Shown one piece after another: positions 1 through 8,344 of a stretch of DNA of 64,000 nt (its first letter is position 1; each line of letters starts with the position of its first letter). The notes under the pieces are model-generated. The model had not been told where the DNA came from and made no database searches. It worked only from the letters and a program-made list of their open reading frames with translations. The translations under genes and the position numbers were made by a program. Source of the stretch: an uncultured Oscillospiraceae bacterium (GTDB lineage: Bacteria > Bacillota > Clostridia > Oscillospirales > Oscillospiraceae); NCBI GenBank assembly GCA_949841465.1, contig CATKZW010000007.1, positions 1 to 64,000 of the forward strand, in the 5' to 3' direction.

Positions 1-32
1 TTGGGGCAACTCCCATAAGGAAGTTGCCCCAA
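1..32. terminator. Hairpin at the left edge, downstream of the recombinase
   Basis: Arms TTGGGGCAACT (1-11) and AGTTGCCCCAA (22-32) are a perfect 11-bp inverted repeat with a 10-base loop. It lies 49 bases beyond the stop of the leftward recombinase gene, so it could terminate that transcript or belong to the element end. The window edge hides what follows. Confidence 0.5.
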
Positions 33-80
33 CCGGGGGCCGCAAGTGGCAAGTTACCTATTTGGACGGCGCAGCTTCGG

Positions 81-1765
81 CTACGCTGTCTTTTTATTCC
101 GCTTCTGCATGGCCTGATAGTAGGTCATATATTCCTGTTCCAGCGTTTCTGGCTCTGGGGCTACCCACAAGCCAATGGTATTGTAGTGGATATTCACCCG
201 CTGGTGCCGCTTGCCATCTACCTTATCAGGCTTGGACACTACGATTTTGTCAATGAACTCATGGACGATCTCAGGCGTCAGCTCCGTCAACCGTGTTACC
301 TGTCTGGCCCGCTCAATGAACCGCTGTAAGTCAGCAGTTTTGTCCTTGGTGGCCTCCAGACTGGCCTCCATCTCCGGGATAGCAGTTTTCAACTGCTTCT
401 GCTCGGTTTCCAGCGACACGGACAGGGTGGCGAAACGCCCCTCAGACAGCAGGCCCTTGCTCATGTCCTCATAGCTTTTCTGGATAAGCTGGTCAATCTC
501 CGTTACCCGCTGCTTGACTTTATCCAACTCCCGGCTCTTGGCGGTCAGGGCTTTTTTCTCTTGCAGTCCAAACCGATCCATCTGCTCCTGGGTAAACTGC
601 TTTTCATAGACCTGGACGTACCACAAAAGCCGTTGCAAACCCTCAAGGACAAGCTGTTCCACCACTTTCTTCCGAATATAGTGAGCGGAACACAGGTCTG
701 TATTCTTGCGGTAGCTGGAACAGAAAAATAGGCTTGCTCCCGCTTGTAGTTGTTGGTGGCGCTGTACCCCAGCTTGCTCCCGCAGTCGGCACAGTAGAGA
801 AGCCCGGAGAACATACTCACAGCGCCCGTCCTTGTGGGCCTGAGGCGGTGCTGGCGGAGATTTTGAACCAGGGCAAAGGTTTCTCTATCGATGATGGCGG
901 GGTGAGTGTCAGGGAAGATTTTCCATTCCTCCTGGGGCCTGTCCAACTGCTTCTTCAACTTGAAAGACTGCCGGTAAGTACGGAAGTTCACCGTATCGCC
1001 CACATACTCCTGCCTGTCCAAGATTTCCGCTACCGTGTGAGAACACCACTTATGCGGATATTCGGGGAGTTTGGTTGGGCAATTCACGCCGACACTGCGC
1101 TGGTACTCGCTGGGCGTCAGCACACCGTCAGCCTTCAGCCGCTTGGCAATCTGAGTAGGCCCCAGGCCAATGACACACATCTGAAATATCCGCCGTACCA
1201 CCTCCGCCGCTGGCTCATCCACGATCCACTTGTTCTTGTCCTCCGGGTCTTTCTTGTAGCCAAAAGGGACGTTGGTAGTCAGGGGTATTCCGGCATTGCC
1301 ACGGCTTTGCATGACGCGCCGTACCTTGTCGCTGGTATTTTTGGCGTGCCACTCGTTGAAAAGGTCTTGCATTGGAACAATATCGCTGACCCCGTTGGCG
1401 GTGTCGATGTTGTCCATGATGGCAATGTACCGCACGTTCAGCCGCACAAAATCTTCTTCCAGAAGCTGGCCCACCACAAGGCGGTTCCGGCCCAACCTGG
1501 AGTGGTCTTTCACCACGAGGTTTGCCACAAGTCCTTGTTCGGCCAGCTCCATGATCTCCATAAAAGCCGGACGGGTGAACGAAACGCCTGAGTAGCCGTC
1601 ATCAAAGAAGAATTTTGGGTTGGGCAGGCGGTTGTCGCTGGCGTATTTCTCCAAAATAGCCTTTTGATTCTGGATGCTGCCGGAGATACCATCTTTCTCG
1701 TCGTCACGGGACAATCTGGCGTATAATGCTGTAATTCTCTGATCATTTGGCTACTTTTTCTTCAA
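81..1765 (-). pseudogene. Large serine recombinase (TnpX/TndX type), broken
   Basis: Family role: cuts and rejoins DNA through a catalytic serine to excise and insert Tn4451/Tn5397-type elements. Seen here: the motif ALYARLSRDD with the catalytic serine, the resolvase core, a recombinase domain, a Cys-containing zinc-ribbon segment (LLYCADCGSKLGY) and a long C-terminal coiled coil. Two lesions break it. A good ribosome site (GGAAAGGAG) precedes a TTG start at 1763-1765, but codon 5 is TAG (1751-1753), where CAG would restore KKKQPNDQRITALYARL. Within the A-run at 724-728 one base is missing; adding one A:T pair joins YKREQAYF to the C-terminal half (FCSSYRKNTDLCSAHYIRKKVVEQ). The next possible start, TTG at 1714, would begin right at the catalytic serine and lose the preceding strand. 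The frameshift alone could be a sequence error; with the amber codon it suggests real decay. Confidence 0.88.
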
Positions 1766-1848
1766 AATATGCTCCTTTCCGCAGCCGGGTGTGATATGAA
1801 TTGCAGGGTAACCTTATCATACCACACCCGGCGCAAAACTTCAACACT

Positions 1849-2121
1849 TTACAGTGTGATATTTTGATTGAGAATACGGCTGACCTTTCCTTCTGCGGTT
1901 TCGGCAGCGTCCTTGTTGAAATAAGCATTGACGGTATAGATTGTCCCGTCAATCTCCCGCTCAAAACTGATGGGGTGGGGGTATTGGTGCTTTTTCAGCC
2001 AGTCCAGCCGGTCAGCGTGGGACAGTCCGGCGAGAAAAACTGCCGTTTCATCAACCTTTTTCATCGCTTCATCATATATTTCTGCCTCTCTCTCGGTCAA
2101 TTCAAGTATTATCGTGTCCAC
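1849..2121 (-). CDS. tnpW: TnpW-family transposon-encoded protein
   Basis: A 90-residue protein whose C-terminal half (GTIYTVNAYFNKDAAETAEG) matches the TnpW family carried by Tn4451-like mobilizable elements; its function is not established. The N-terminal half is charged and predicted helical. The GTG start at 2119-2121 overlaps the relaxase stop by 13 bases, so translation is probably coupled. The recombinase starts 84 bases further on. The assignment rests on family resemblance and on its position between relaxase and recombinase. Confidence 0.75.
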   Translation of the reverse strand: MDTIILELTEREAEIYDEAMKKVDETAVFLAGLSHADRLDWLKKHQYPHPISFEREIDGTIYTVNAYFNKDAAETAEGKVSRILNQNITL

Positions 2122-3500
2122 CTGGCAACGCTCCTTCCCCTGTGCTTATCCTGAGTTCGGCCCATGCGCTGGGCCTTCATTTCCTGTTCCAGCTTCAAAT
2201 TCTCTTTTAGCCTATCGCTCTGGGAGAGTACGCCTTCGGCAGTTTTGATATCCTTTCGACAAACGGCCATCGCCACCGTCAGCCGGTCACGCTGAGTCTT
2301 GATTTGGGCGATCTCCGCCCCATCATCACAGCGGCGCAGGCAGTTATAGCACTTCTGTCGGGCGGCACCCAGCTTCTTTATTTCAGCCCGTTTTCCGTTG
2401 ATGAAATCCTCGACATCCTGTCGGGTATCCAACTTTTCCCGGCAGATCAACTGCGCCTGTCGGCTGATAGTGTCCAGACGGCGGCACTCCTCCCGCAGTT
2501 CCGGGGAGAACGGACAGTGGCCGCTCTCTTTCGGCAGGATGCCCAGGCAGTAGCAGTAGTGGAGATACAGACCCCGGAAACCGCCGATCTTCTTCACTGT
2601 GCTAAAAGAGCCTTTTAACCGTAAGCGCCTGGGCTGTGGCCGCTGGATGTGGACAGGCTTGTACCGCTGATAGCCCAGGTCATAGGCGTACCGCTGGCGG
2701 TTTTCCTCAATCCGTTCCCAGAGGGCCGGGAGGTCGTAGTTTTCGCCCAGTCGATAGAGCCGCACCGCCTTTTTACTGCCGATCCGCCGCAGGGTGGCGT
2801 ATTTGTGGGCAGAATTGGCGCCTAACTCATAGCCCTGCTCCCGGAGGGCTTTCCGCAGGTCGTTCCCGTCCACGCTGACCTTGAGGGCGGCATCCAGGGC
2901 CTCCCGCATCAGGTTGTACTTAGTGGGTTCGCCCCTCTTTTCAGCAAAGTAAATGCTCCGGGGCGTTTTGCCTTTCGGATTTGTGATGGTGGAAAGCTGG
3001 TATTCCCTGCATAAATCATCGGATAACTGGCGAAACTGATAGTAGGCCCGTTTGCCGCAGTTAAATTTCTTGCCATCCCACAGACCCACGGAATTGACGA
3101 CAAAATGATTGTGGTAGGTTCCAGTGTTGAAGTGGGTGTCGACCAATACCTGGTACTCGTCGCCCCACATCCGTTTTGCCAACTCCACCCCGAGCCGGTG
3201 GCACAGCTTCGGGGTGACTTCGCCGGGTTTGAAACTTTGGTAGGCGTGATAGGCCACGTTACCGCCCGTCTTGCCAAACCGTTCCTTTACCGCCTGCATT
3301 TCCTGGAAAGCGGTGTCCCGGTTGCAGTTTATGCCGGTGACGAACATGGCCCGTTCCTCACCCTCAACAGTCTTTTCCTCGTTGGCGGCGTAGTGGAGAA
3401 TTTTTTGCAGATTTGAGTAGATAGTCTTATCCGGGTTTTGGGCGTAGTCCACCACGCGGGCCAAACTGTCCTTGACAGGCCAGATTTTAGTTGTCGCCAT
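2109..3500 (-). CDS. Relaxase / mobilization nuclease
   Basis: A 463-residue relaxase of the MobA/VirD2-like group. Family role: nicks the element at its oriT, stays bound to the 5' end and leads the strand into a recipient cell, using a conjugation apparatus supplied by another element. The metal-binding histidine cluster is visible as THFNTGTYHNHF (H123, H130, H132), and Tyr19 in VVDYAQNP is a candidate catalytic tyrosine. The C-terminal third is a charged helical region with several Cys. Its ATG overlaps the end of mobC by 14 bases and its stop overlaps tnpW, forming one mobC-relaxase-tnpW cluster. The frame is intact. No type IV secretion genes occur in the window, so the element would be mobilizable rather than self-transmissible. 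Confidence 0.87.
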   Translation of the reverse strand: MATTKIWPVKDSLARVVDYAQNPDKTIYSNLQKILHYAANEEKTVEGEERAMFVTGINCNRDTAFQEMQAVKERFGKTGGNVAYHAYQSFKPGEVTPKLCHRLGVELAKRMWGDEYQVLVDTHFNTGTYHNHFVVNSVGLWDGKKFNCGKRAYYQFRQLSDDLCREYQLSTITNPKGKTPRSIYFAEKRGEPTKYNLMREALDAALKVSVDGNDLRKALREQGYELGANSAHKYATLRRIGSKKAVRLYRLGENYDLPALWERIEENRQRYAYDLGYQRYKPVHIQRPQPRRLRLKGSFSTVKKIGGFRGLYLHYCYCLGILPKESGHCPFSPELREECRRLDTISRQAQLICREKLDTRQDVEDFINGKRAEIKKLGAARQKCYNCLRRCDDGAEIAQIKTQRDRLTVAMAVCRKDIKTAEGVLSQSDRLKENLKLEQEMKAQRMGRTQDKHRGRSVARWTR

Positions 3501-3792
3501 CGTCTACACCCCCGCTGGTGTAGGCCGTCAGGATCAGTCCCGCCAATTCGTCCAGTTGGGCCGCTGTCCGCTCCATGGGCTGAGTGGTGAGGTTACCCCG
3601 CAGGACATTAACCTGCTGATAGAGGGCCTGGAACCGCTGACGAGGAAACGCCTCCGCAGGCTTCCCCGCGCCTACCCGCCGGAGATACCCGGACAGGGAC
3701 AGGCCGCACCGTCTGGCCTGACGTTCCAGCTTCCGCTTTTCCTGCTCAGTCACCCGCACCTGGATGGCTGTCGTTCTCTTTCTGTCGGTCAT
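3487..3792 (-). CDS. mobC: MobC-like relaxosome accessory protein
   Basis: A 101-residue basic protein starting MTDRKRTTAIQVRVTEQEK, with the ribbon-helix-helix-like N-terminus and the LSLSGYLRR segment typical of MobC proteins, which bind near oriT and help the relaxase reach the nick site. The ATG at 3790-3792 is preceded by GAAAGGAGCG, a good ribosome site, so this start is preferred. The same frame stays open upstream to 4059, which would make a 190-residue protein, but the extra part lacks family resemblance. It overlaps the relaxase gene by 14 bases. Confidence 0.75.
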   Translation of the reverse strand: MTDRKRTTAIQVRVTEQEKRKLERQARRCGLSLSGYLRRVGAGKPAEAFPRQRFQALYQQVNVLRGNLTTQPMERTAAQLDELAGLILTAYTSGGVDDGDN

Positions 3793-4059
3793 TTGACGCT
3801 CCTTTCTGGCCGGGGTGATAGGGGTGGGACCCCTCTCGGCGCAAAGCGCCGCCCGCTTTTGGGGTGCCCCCGGCAACACAAAAGCTATGCTCGCTACCCC
3901 ACAAGACAGGGTTGCGGGCTGTCGGTCAGTGGCTTCTTTTCTGCGAATCACAGCGGGGTCAATATCATATAAGAGTGACGGCAAAAGTTCCGTCATGGTG
4001 GTTTGGCGCGGTTCATGTGACGGCGATTTGCCGTCACGCTGTTTTGTTGTTTTCTCCAT
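3793..4059 (-). other. mobC upstream region, candidate oriT, with an open frame
   Basis: This stretch precedes mobC, where mobilizable elements usually keep oriT. It contains the small hairpin GGCGCAAAGCGCC near 3838-3850 followed by GC-rich clusters and the segment GCTCGCTACCCC near 3890. An open frame starting at ATG 4059 runs through it in phase with mobC (MEKTTKQRDGKSPSHEPRQ...), so it may instead be a small separate gene or an N-terminal extension. I cannot identify a nick site, so oriT is an inference from position. Confidence 0.35.
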
Positions 4060-4169
4060 ATGGTGTTCCTGCCCCTTTTCAGCGGCGTTGTCTCGCTCGC
4101 CCCTCGGTGAAGGTCATGGCGGAGTATCCCATTCAGACGGTCATTCAGTTGTCAGAGGTAAAAAAGAAA

Positions 4170-4244
4170 CCGGTACATAGACGCACCAACCCCAGCGGGA
4201 GCTTTCCTCTCGCTGGGGTTCTTGTGTGGTTGTCTATGTACCGG
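4170..4244. repeat. 75-bp nested palindrome
   Basis: Outer arms CCGGTACATAGAC (4170-4182) and GTCTATGTACCGG (4232-4244) are perfectly complementary. Inside them AACCCCAGCG pairs with CGCTGGGGTT. The result is a long cruciform or hairpin at the junction between the mobilization module and the AT-rich cargo. It may end transcripts from one side, or be a recombination or cargo-junction mark. From 4245 to 4528 no gene is visible; that stretch is AT-rich with no clear signals. Confidence 0.7.
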
Positions 4245-4528
4245 CTGAAAAGCCGTATTCAGTTCACCCATTAAATGGGATTTTAATTTAACATATAGAA
4301 CCGTTGTTTGTCAATACCCCAACTCATAATTTTAACTAATTTTGCTTTAGATATGTTAGAATACAAAAGTCCTATAATTCTTTGCCCGTATAGCTCAACC
4401 AATATAATGAACTGGCATCAAATTACTATTGACATTAATGACGGAAACCCGACATTAATGATAGCCATGATATTCTATGAGAGGTATTACAAAAGATCTG
4501 AATTTAAAATGCAACTTTGCTCTTTTAA

Positions 4529-5847
4529 TCAGCATATGTTAATGATAAATTCTTTGCTTTTTGCTACACAAGCCCCTTTCTTAATTATAAAGCATTGTAC
4601 TGAATGCGAACCGGTATATGCAGTAGATTCACGCTTACCATGAGTACCTTCATCAGATGATTCAAAAGTTCCTCTCATACAATTTGCATTTGCAGCTTCA
4701 ACACCAGTATTCACTATCTGCCACATAACTCGATATGGAGGTTTAACTCCAGTAAAAGCGCGGAAATGGAGAGAATATCCCTTTTCTAAAGGTAAACCAT
4801 TATTTTGGTATTCGATAATATCACCTATTGGTGTAATAACTTTTGCAGAAATGAATGCCGCTCCACCTTTTTGCATTGGCCACATTGGACGTTGTTTATG
4901 AGGTGCAGATAAGCAAACATTTTCGCAGATGAGTGCGTGTGCATTATTACTTGAAACCGTTGAATCTTTTGGAAACTGGTTTCCAAGTATTTCTCTCCAC
5001 GTTTCATTGCCGGTTCCTTTTAAATTCAGTAATTCTGCATGTTCGATCAATTTATAGATGAATTCTTTGAAGTCGTTTGTACTATATCTTGAAAGAAGAT
5101 CGTTCCTCTCAATTTTCTCAGAAGGATCATCAATAATAGGGTTTATCCCGATATCGGCATAGTCCTCTTTATATGCTGATATTATATTCTGAATAGTTGC
5201 AATCAGAAAATCCTCTGTACTTAAAGATGAATCACCTAAATTGTCAGCAATGATTTTTTCCAGAGTTATTCCTTTTGGGTACTTAACATCGCTGGGACAG
5301 TTTACTCGGCGCCACCACTTAAAAATCTTTACCAAAGGTTTATATTCACTGTCATTGTCGGCATTTACTTTTGTAGACCATGATTTATGGCCTTTGGGGT
5401 CAGTAACTGTCCAGTCCCCAAGTTTGGAATTACCAATATAGTATAAAGAATCATCATCTACATCTTTGATTACTGGAACAACATCTATGCTGATACCACC
5501 CATTTCAATGCCAACTGAATGTGATTGAATAGTGGCAGTTTTGTATATGTCCTTCTCCAATAACACATGTTTTAGTTCTGTTAAGACATCTATCGAGTTG
5601 GCATTAGACGTATATGATGTTACTACGATAATATCCACGTCCCGTTTTTTATCTCCCGATACAGGGCGGATCGATGTATGTTTGGCATACGAGCCAGAAA
5701 GGAATGTATCTAAATGTACATTTTGTATTTGTCATGGGTTTGCAAATACGCGCGCAAGTTTGTCTGAACACTACTTATGTACGAAACAGTAGTGTTGCTC
5801 GGTTCGATGTTTGATAAAAAGTTATTAAAATCAACCTGTTTTGACAT
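4529..5847 (-). pseudogene. CD-NTase with AGS-C-like sensor, frameshifted
   Basis: Family role: CD-NTases make cyclic oligonucleotide alarms during phage infection (CBASS). Reading from ATG 5847 (MSKQVDFNNFLSNIE...) gives 45 residues, then a TAG stop. In the next frame the catalytic core continues: DTFLSGSYAKHTSIRP (the GS motif), RDVDIIV (metal-binding DxD) and IDVVPVI (third acidic residue), then helical regions. The C-terminus (WQIVNTGVEAANANCMRGTF ... SVQCFIIKKGACVAKSKEF) resembles the AGS-C sensor domain of bacterial nucleotidyltransferases. One missing base in the short A-run at 5712-5714 explains the break; restoring it gives YKMYILDTFLSGSY. As written, the downstream frame opens only at 5638 and lacks the GS motif, so the enzyme would be dead. 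It begins 3 bases after the DUF6602-like gene. Confidence 0.82.
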
Positions 5848-5850
5848 TTT

Positions 5851-6636
5851 CTACCTCCCAGTCTTTTTGTAGTATTTAGAATTGATCGCTTCTGCGTACT
5901 TTGAAAAGTCAATAGCAGGAACAGTACCTATATCCTGTAGTTTTTTCAGCAGATTAAGTAAGAGAAAAACTAACGATTCGTTCTTTTCGCAAAATTTGAC
6001 TTCAGGAGTGGTCCCATCCTTATAGTCATCTACGAAAGTATTGTTGCCAGCAATATAAGTTCCATCAGACATTGAACTTACAATATCGATCCGTTTCAAA
6101 CGGTCAGTTTGAAGATTTTCGACAACGTGTGACACTATCGGGGAAACCCAATCAGACTTGGTGGTAAGGATTCCGGAAATAATCTCATGAAGCGGTTTTG
6201 GAGGGTACTGTCCCCCTGCGTGTTTTATTGGGGCCGATGTGCGGTACAACGTACGAACACTTTGGGCTTTTTCCCCTGCATATTCCATATGTTCTTTATT
6301 TAGGTTGGGTTTTACCTCAAAAACTGCATACACACTCTCAGCGGGGATTAATAATGAATTATCGTGATGGAATACAAAGTACGAATACTGTGTATCGTAA
6401 ATAACAACATCAATTTGATCGCTCTGCGCTCCAGTATAATCGATAATTATTCCCTTATCAACAGCGTACCTCTTGGGGAGATAGTTTCTAAGCCATTCAA
6501 TCCAATTTGCCTCAACCTCATCGCCCTTTGTGCCAGGATGTACAAATGCCGCACTACCGGTTGAAAGTTTCTCTTTCATTTCTTTCTGCATATGTGTATA
6601 CAGTTCATTCAGACTAATTTCAGGCATTATCATCAC
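5851..6636 (-). CDS. DUF6602-like protein, putative PD-(D/E)xK nuclease
   Basis: A 261-residue protein resembling the DUF6602 group, whose function is unknown. The first 110 residues hold an acidic pattern typical of PD-(D/E)xK enzymes: HPGTKGDEVE (E40), SDQIDVVIYD (D76) and FEVKP (E107, K109) on predicted strands. The remainder is helical with no recognised motif. It sits 5 bases after the endonuclease stop and 3 bases before the CD-NTase, so all are one transcript. By position and fold pattern it could be the effector for the CD-NTase or an accessory of the R-M system; both are inference. Start choices are GTG 6636 or ATG at 6633 or 6627, the last having the best spacing from AAAGAG. Confidence 0.68.
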   Translation of the reverse strand: MMIMPEISLNELYTHMQKEMKEKLSTGSAAFVHPGTKGDEVEANWIEWLRNYLPKRYAVDKGIIIDYTGAQSDQIDVVIYDTQYSYFVFHHDNSLLIPAESVYAVFEVKPNLNKEHMEYAGEKAQSVRTLYRTSAPIKHAGGQYPPKPLHEIISGILTTKSDWVSPIVSHVVENLQTDRLKRIDIVSSMSDGTYIAGNNTFVDDYKDGTTPEVKFCEKNESLVFLLLNLLKKLQDIGTVPAIDFSKYAEAINSKYYKKTGR

Positions 6637-6641
6637 TCTTT

Positions 6642-8330
6642 CTACCTGTGATTTGCTACAACCGTATCAATATGCTGTTTCCATTCTGGTGCTTCCAAAT
6701 TGTCACGCCTTTCTTCACATTTTAAGAGTACATCCCTTATGTATTCAGGCTTTACTTTATTTGTATCAAACATGGAGATAAAACACCGTTGAAATTGTGC
6801 CAGAGTCAACGGAATGATAGTAAGTCTCTGCTTTACATCATCCTTTGTATACCAAACCCCATGTCTAAAAGTCTCAGCTGTATTGGTATCAATCCGAACA
6901 GCAATAAACATTCCATATACAGGCTTGTTGTATTTCAACACAGCATCAGAGACATGGCGGCGGACAGGCTCCCCCTCCATGGCCTCCTGCCTTGAGGATG
7001 TAGACATAGTTACCTCTGTCAAAATTGTAAAATCGGCGTATTCGCAGTACAAATCACCCTTGCCACCACCAGCAGCAGAAACGGGCATGAAGTCAGAATC
7101 CAGCTTAAATCCACGGACTTCATATGGCTCGTTTACCATGTGGTCAATCGCCAAGGCCGCCCGCCAAAGCGTCCACTCTAAATATGCAGGAGTTTCGTCT
7201 TTCGGAACTTCAATTACATTATCTTCATCATAGACTAATTTCCCACCGCCCTTAATCAGCAGGGTCATATAGTCTGCAATCTCTCTCCACTGATTGCGCT
7301 GGTCATTAGCGTATTGAATTTCATCCGTTTGCGACATAATGTTTTCAAGTCGTTGTCTTGCTATGTTAATCTCAGTTGGAGTGGTCAGTGGTAGATCTGA
7401 AATATCAAACAAAATATGTCGTTCTCTCATCTGTTTCGTCAGATCATCGAGCAACGCTTTTGCAACCTCTACATTATCAGTAGGTAATGGTGCCCCGTTG
7501 CAAAGAAGCACATACTGTTCCATAAGCGGTGTCGTACTTGCTGTACTTTTGGCGAGCTTTTCAGCAAGCACATGCTTTGTGGGTACAATAATAAGGCCCC
7601 TGCCTTTGCGCTGGAGAACTCCTGAAATGCGGAGGTATCTCATATTCATGTCACTGTAATCTAAAAAATTATCTGCCTTTTTATCATAGTTTTCACCTCT
7701 TTTGGCAATCTCTTTTTTATCAAATGGACGCTTTGCTGGGGCCAGCGCTCTCCTTGTCCGCAGATCAAGAATGCTGTCTACGACTTCATTAAGGTTATAA
7801 CAGGGATTGGTTGTATGTCCCCACAAGGCGAACTCAATTCTTTTAAATTCAGACGAACCTGTTCGCTTTTCCAGTTCTAACATAATTGCTAAAATCCATC
7901 TTAGTGGGGAAAAGTATCCATTCCCATCTGGCATTGGAAATTGCTCCACACTCATAGAGCGCAGGAAGCATTCCTGCATTGCTGGGTATGTATCAGCCTG
8001 CAAGAAAGATCGCCCAAAAGGCGTAATATCGTCCAAATTACCTAAATCCTCTTGAAGACCATCCTTTTTCTTTACCTGCGGATAAATGAATCCGTTCTTT
8101 GCAAACATCAGTCGCCATTTACGGGCATGACTGCCAGAAGCATCTTTCCCGTCCTCGTTAGAAATAATGCCCTTTTCGTCTAAAAAATCCATAAATCCAA
8201 GTTCATTTTCTCGCCCATGAAGTTTGCCGACAAACGGGGAGTTAGCATAAGCGGCGAATCCTTCTTGAATACGGTTGGGATTGCGCAGGCCTGTATTGCC
8301 AACCAGCCATATTTCGATTCGTTCATCCAT
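6642..8330 (-). CDS. Type IIS restriction endonuclease, AlwI/BstNBI/MlyI-like
   Basis: A 562-residue endonuclease. The C-terminal part aligns by eye with the BstNBI/MlyI/PleI/AlwI family, which bind a short asymmetric site and cut a few bases to one side. Conserved pieces are YLEWTLWR (E385), PVSAAGGGKGD (D426), FTILTEVTMS (E439), MEGEPVRRH (E452) and TIIPLTLAQF near 505; the 13-residue spacing D426-E439-E452 matches the family's active-site acids. The N-terminal 370 residues would be the DNA-recognition part. ATG 8330 follows GGAGG at good spacing. It lies 14 bases after the methyltransferase. The frame is intact, and with an intact methylase this pair should work. The recognition site cannot be read from sequence; GGATC- or GASTC-like sites are typical of relatives. 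Confidence 0.88.
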   Translation of the reverse strand: MDERIEIWLVGNTGLRNPNRIQEGFAAYANSPFVGKLHGRENELGFMDFLDEKGIISNEDGKDASGSHARKWRLMFAKNGFIYPQVKKKDGLQEDLGNLDDITPFGRSFLQADTYPAMQECFLRSMSVEQFPMPDGNGYFSPLRWILAIMLELEKRTGSSEFKRIEFALWGHTTNPCYNLNEVVDSILDLRTRRALAPAKRPFDKKEIAKRGENYDKKADNFLDYSDMNMRYLRISGVLQRKGRGLIIVPTKHVLAEKLAKSTASTTPLMEQYVLLCNGAPLPTDNVEVAKALLDDLTKQMRERHILFDISDLPLTTPTEINIARQRLENIMSQTDEIQYANDQRNQWREIADYMTLLIKGGGKLVYDEDNVIEVPKDETPAYLEWTLWRAALAIDHMVNEPYEVRGFKLDSDFMPVSAAGGGKGDLYCEYADFTILTEVTMSTSSRQEAMEGEPVRRHVSDAVLKYNKPVYGMFIAVRIDTNTAETFRHGVWYTKDDVKQRLTIIPLTLAQFQRCFISMFDTNKVKPEYIRDVLLKCEERRDNLEAPEWKQHIDTVVANHR

Positions 8331-8344
8331 AAGTGTTCCTCCAC

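Noticed and set aside
724-728. Programmed frameshift in the recombinase
   Set aside because: The missing base is in a plain A-run without a slippery heptamer plus stimulator, and the amber at codon 5 shows independent decay.
1714-1714. TTG 1714 as the true recombinase start
   Set aside because: It would remove the first strand (ITALYAR) of the catalytic domain; a better start with a ribosome site lies at 1765.
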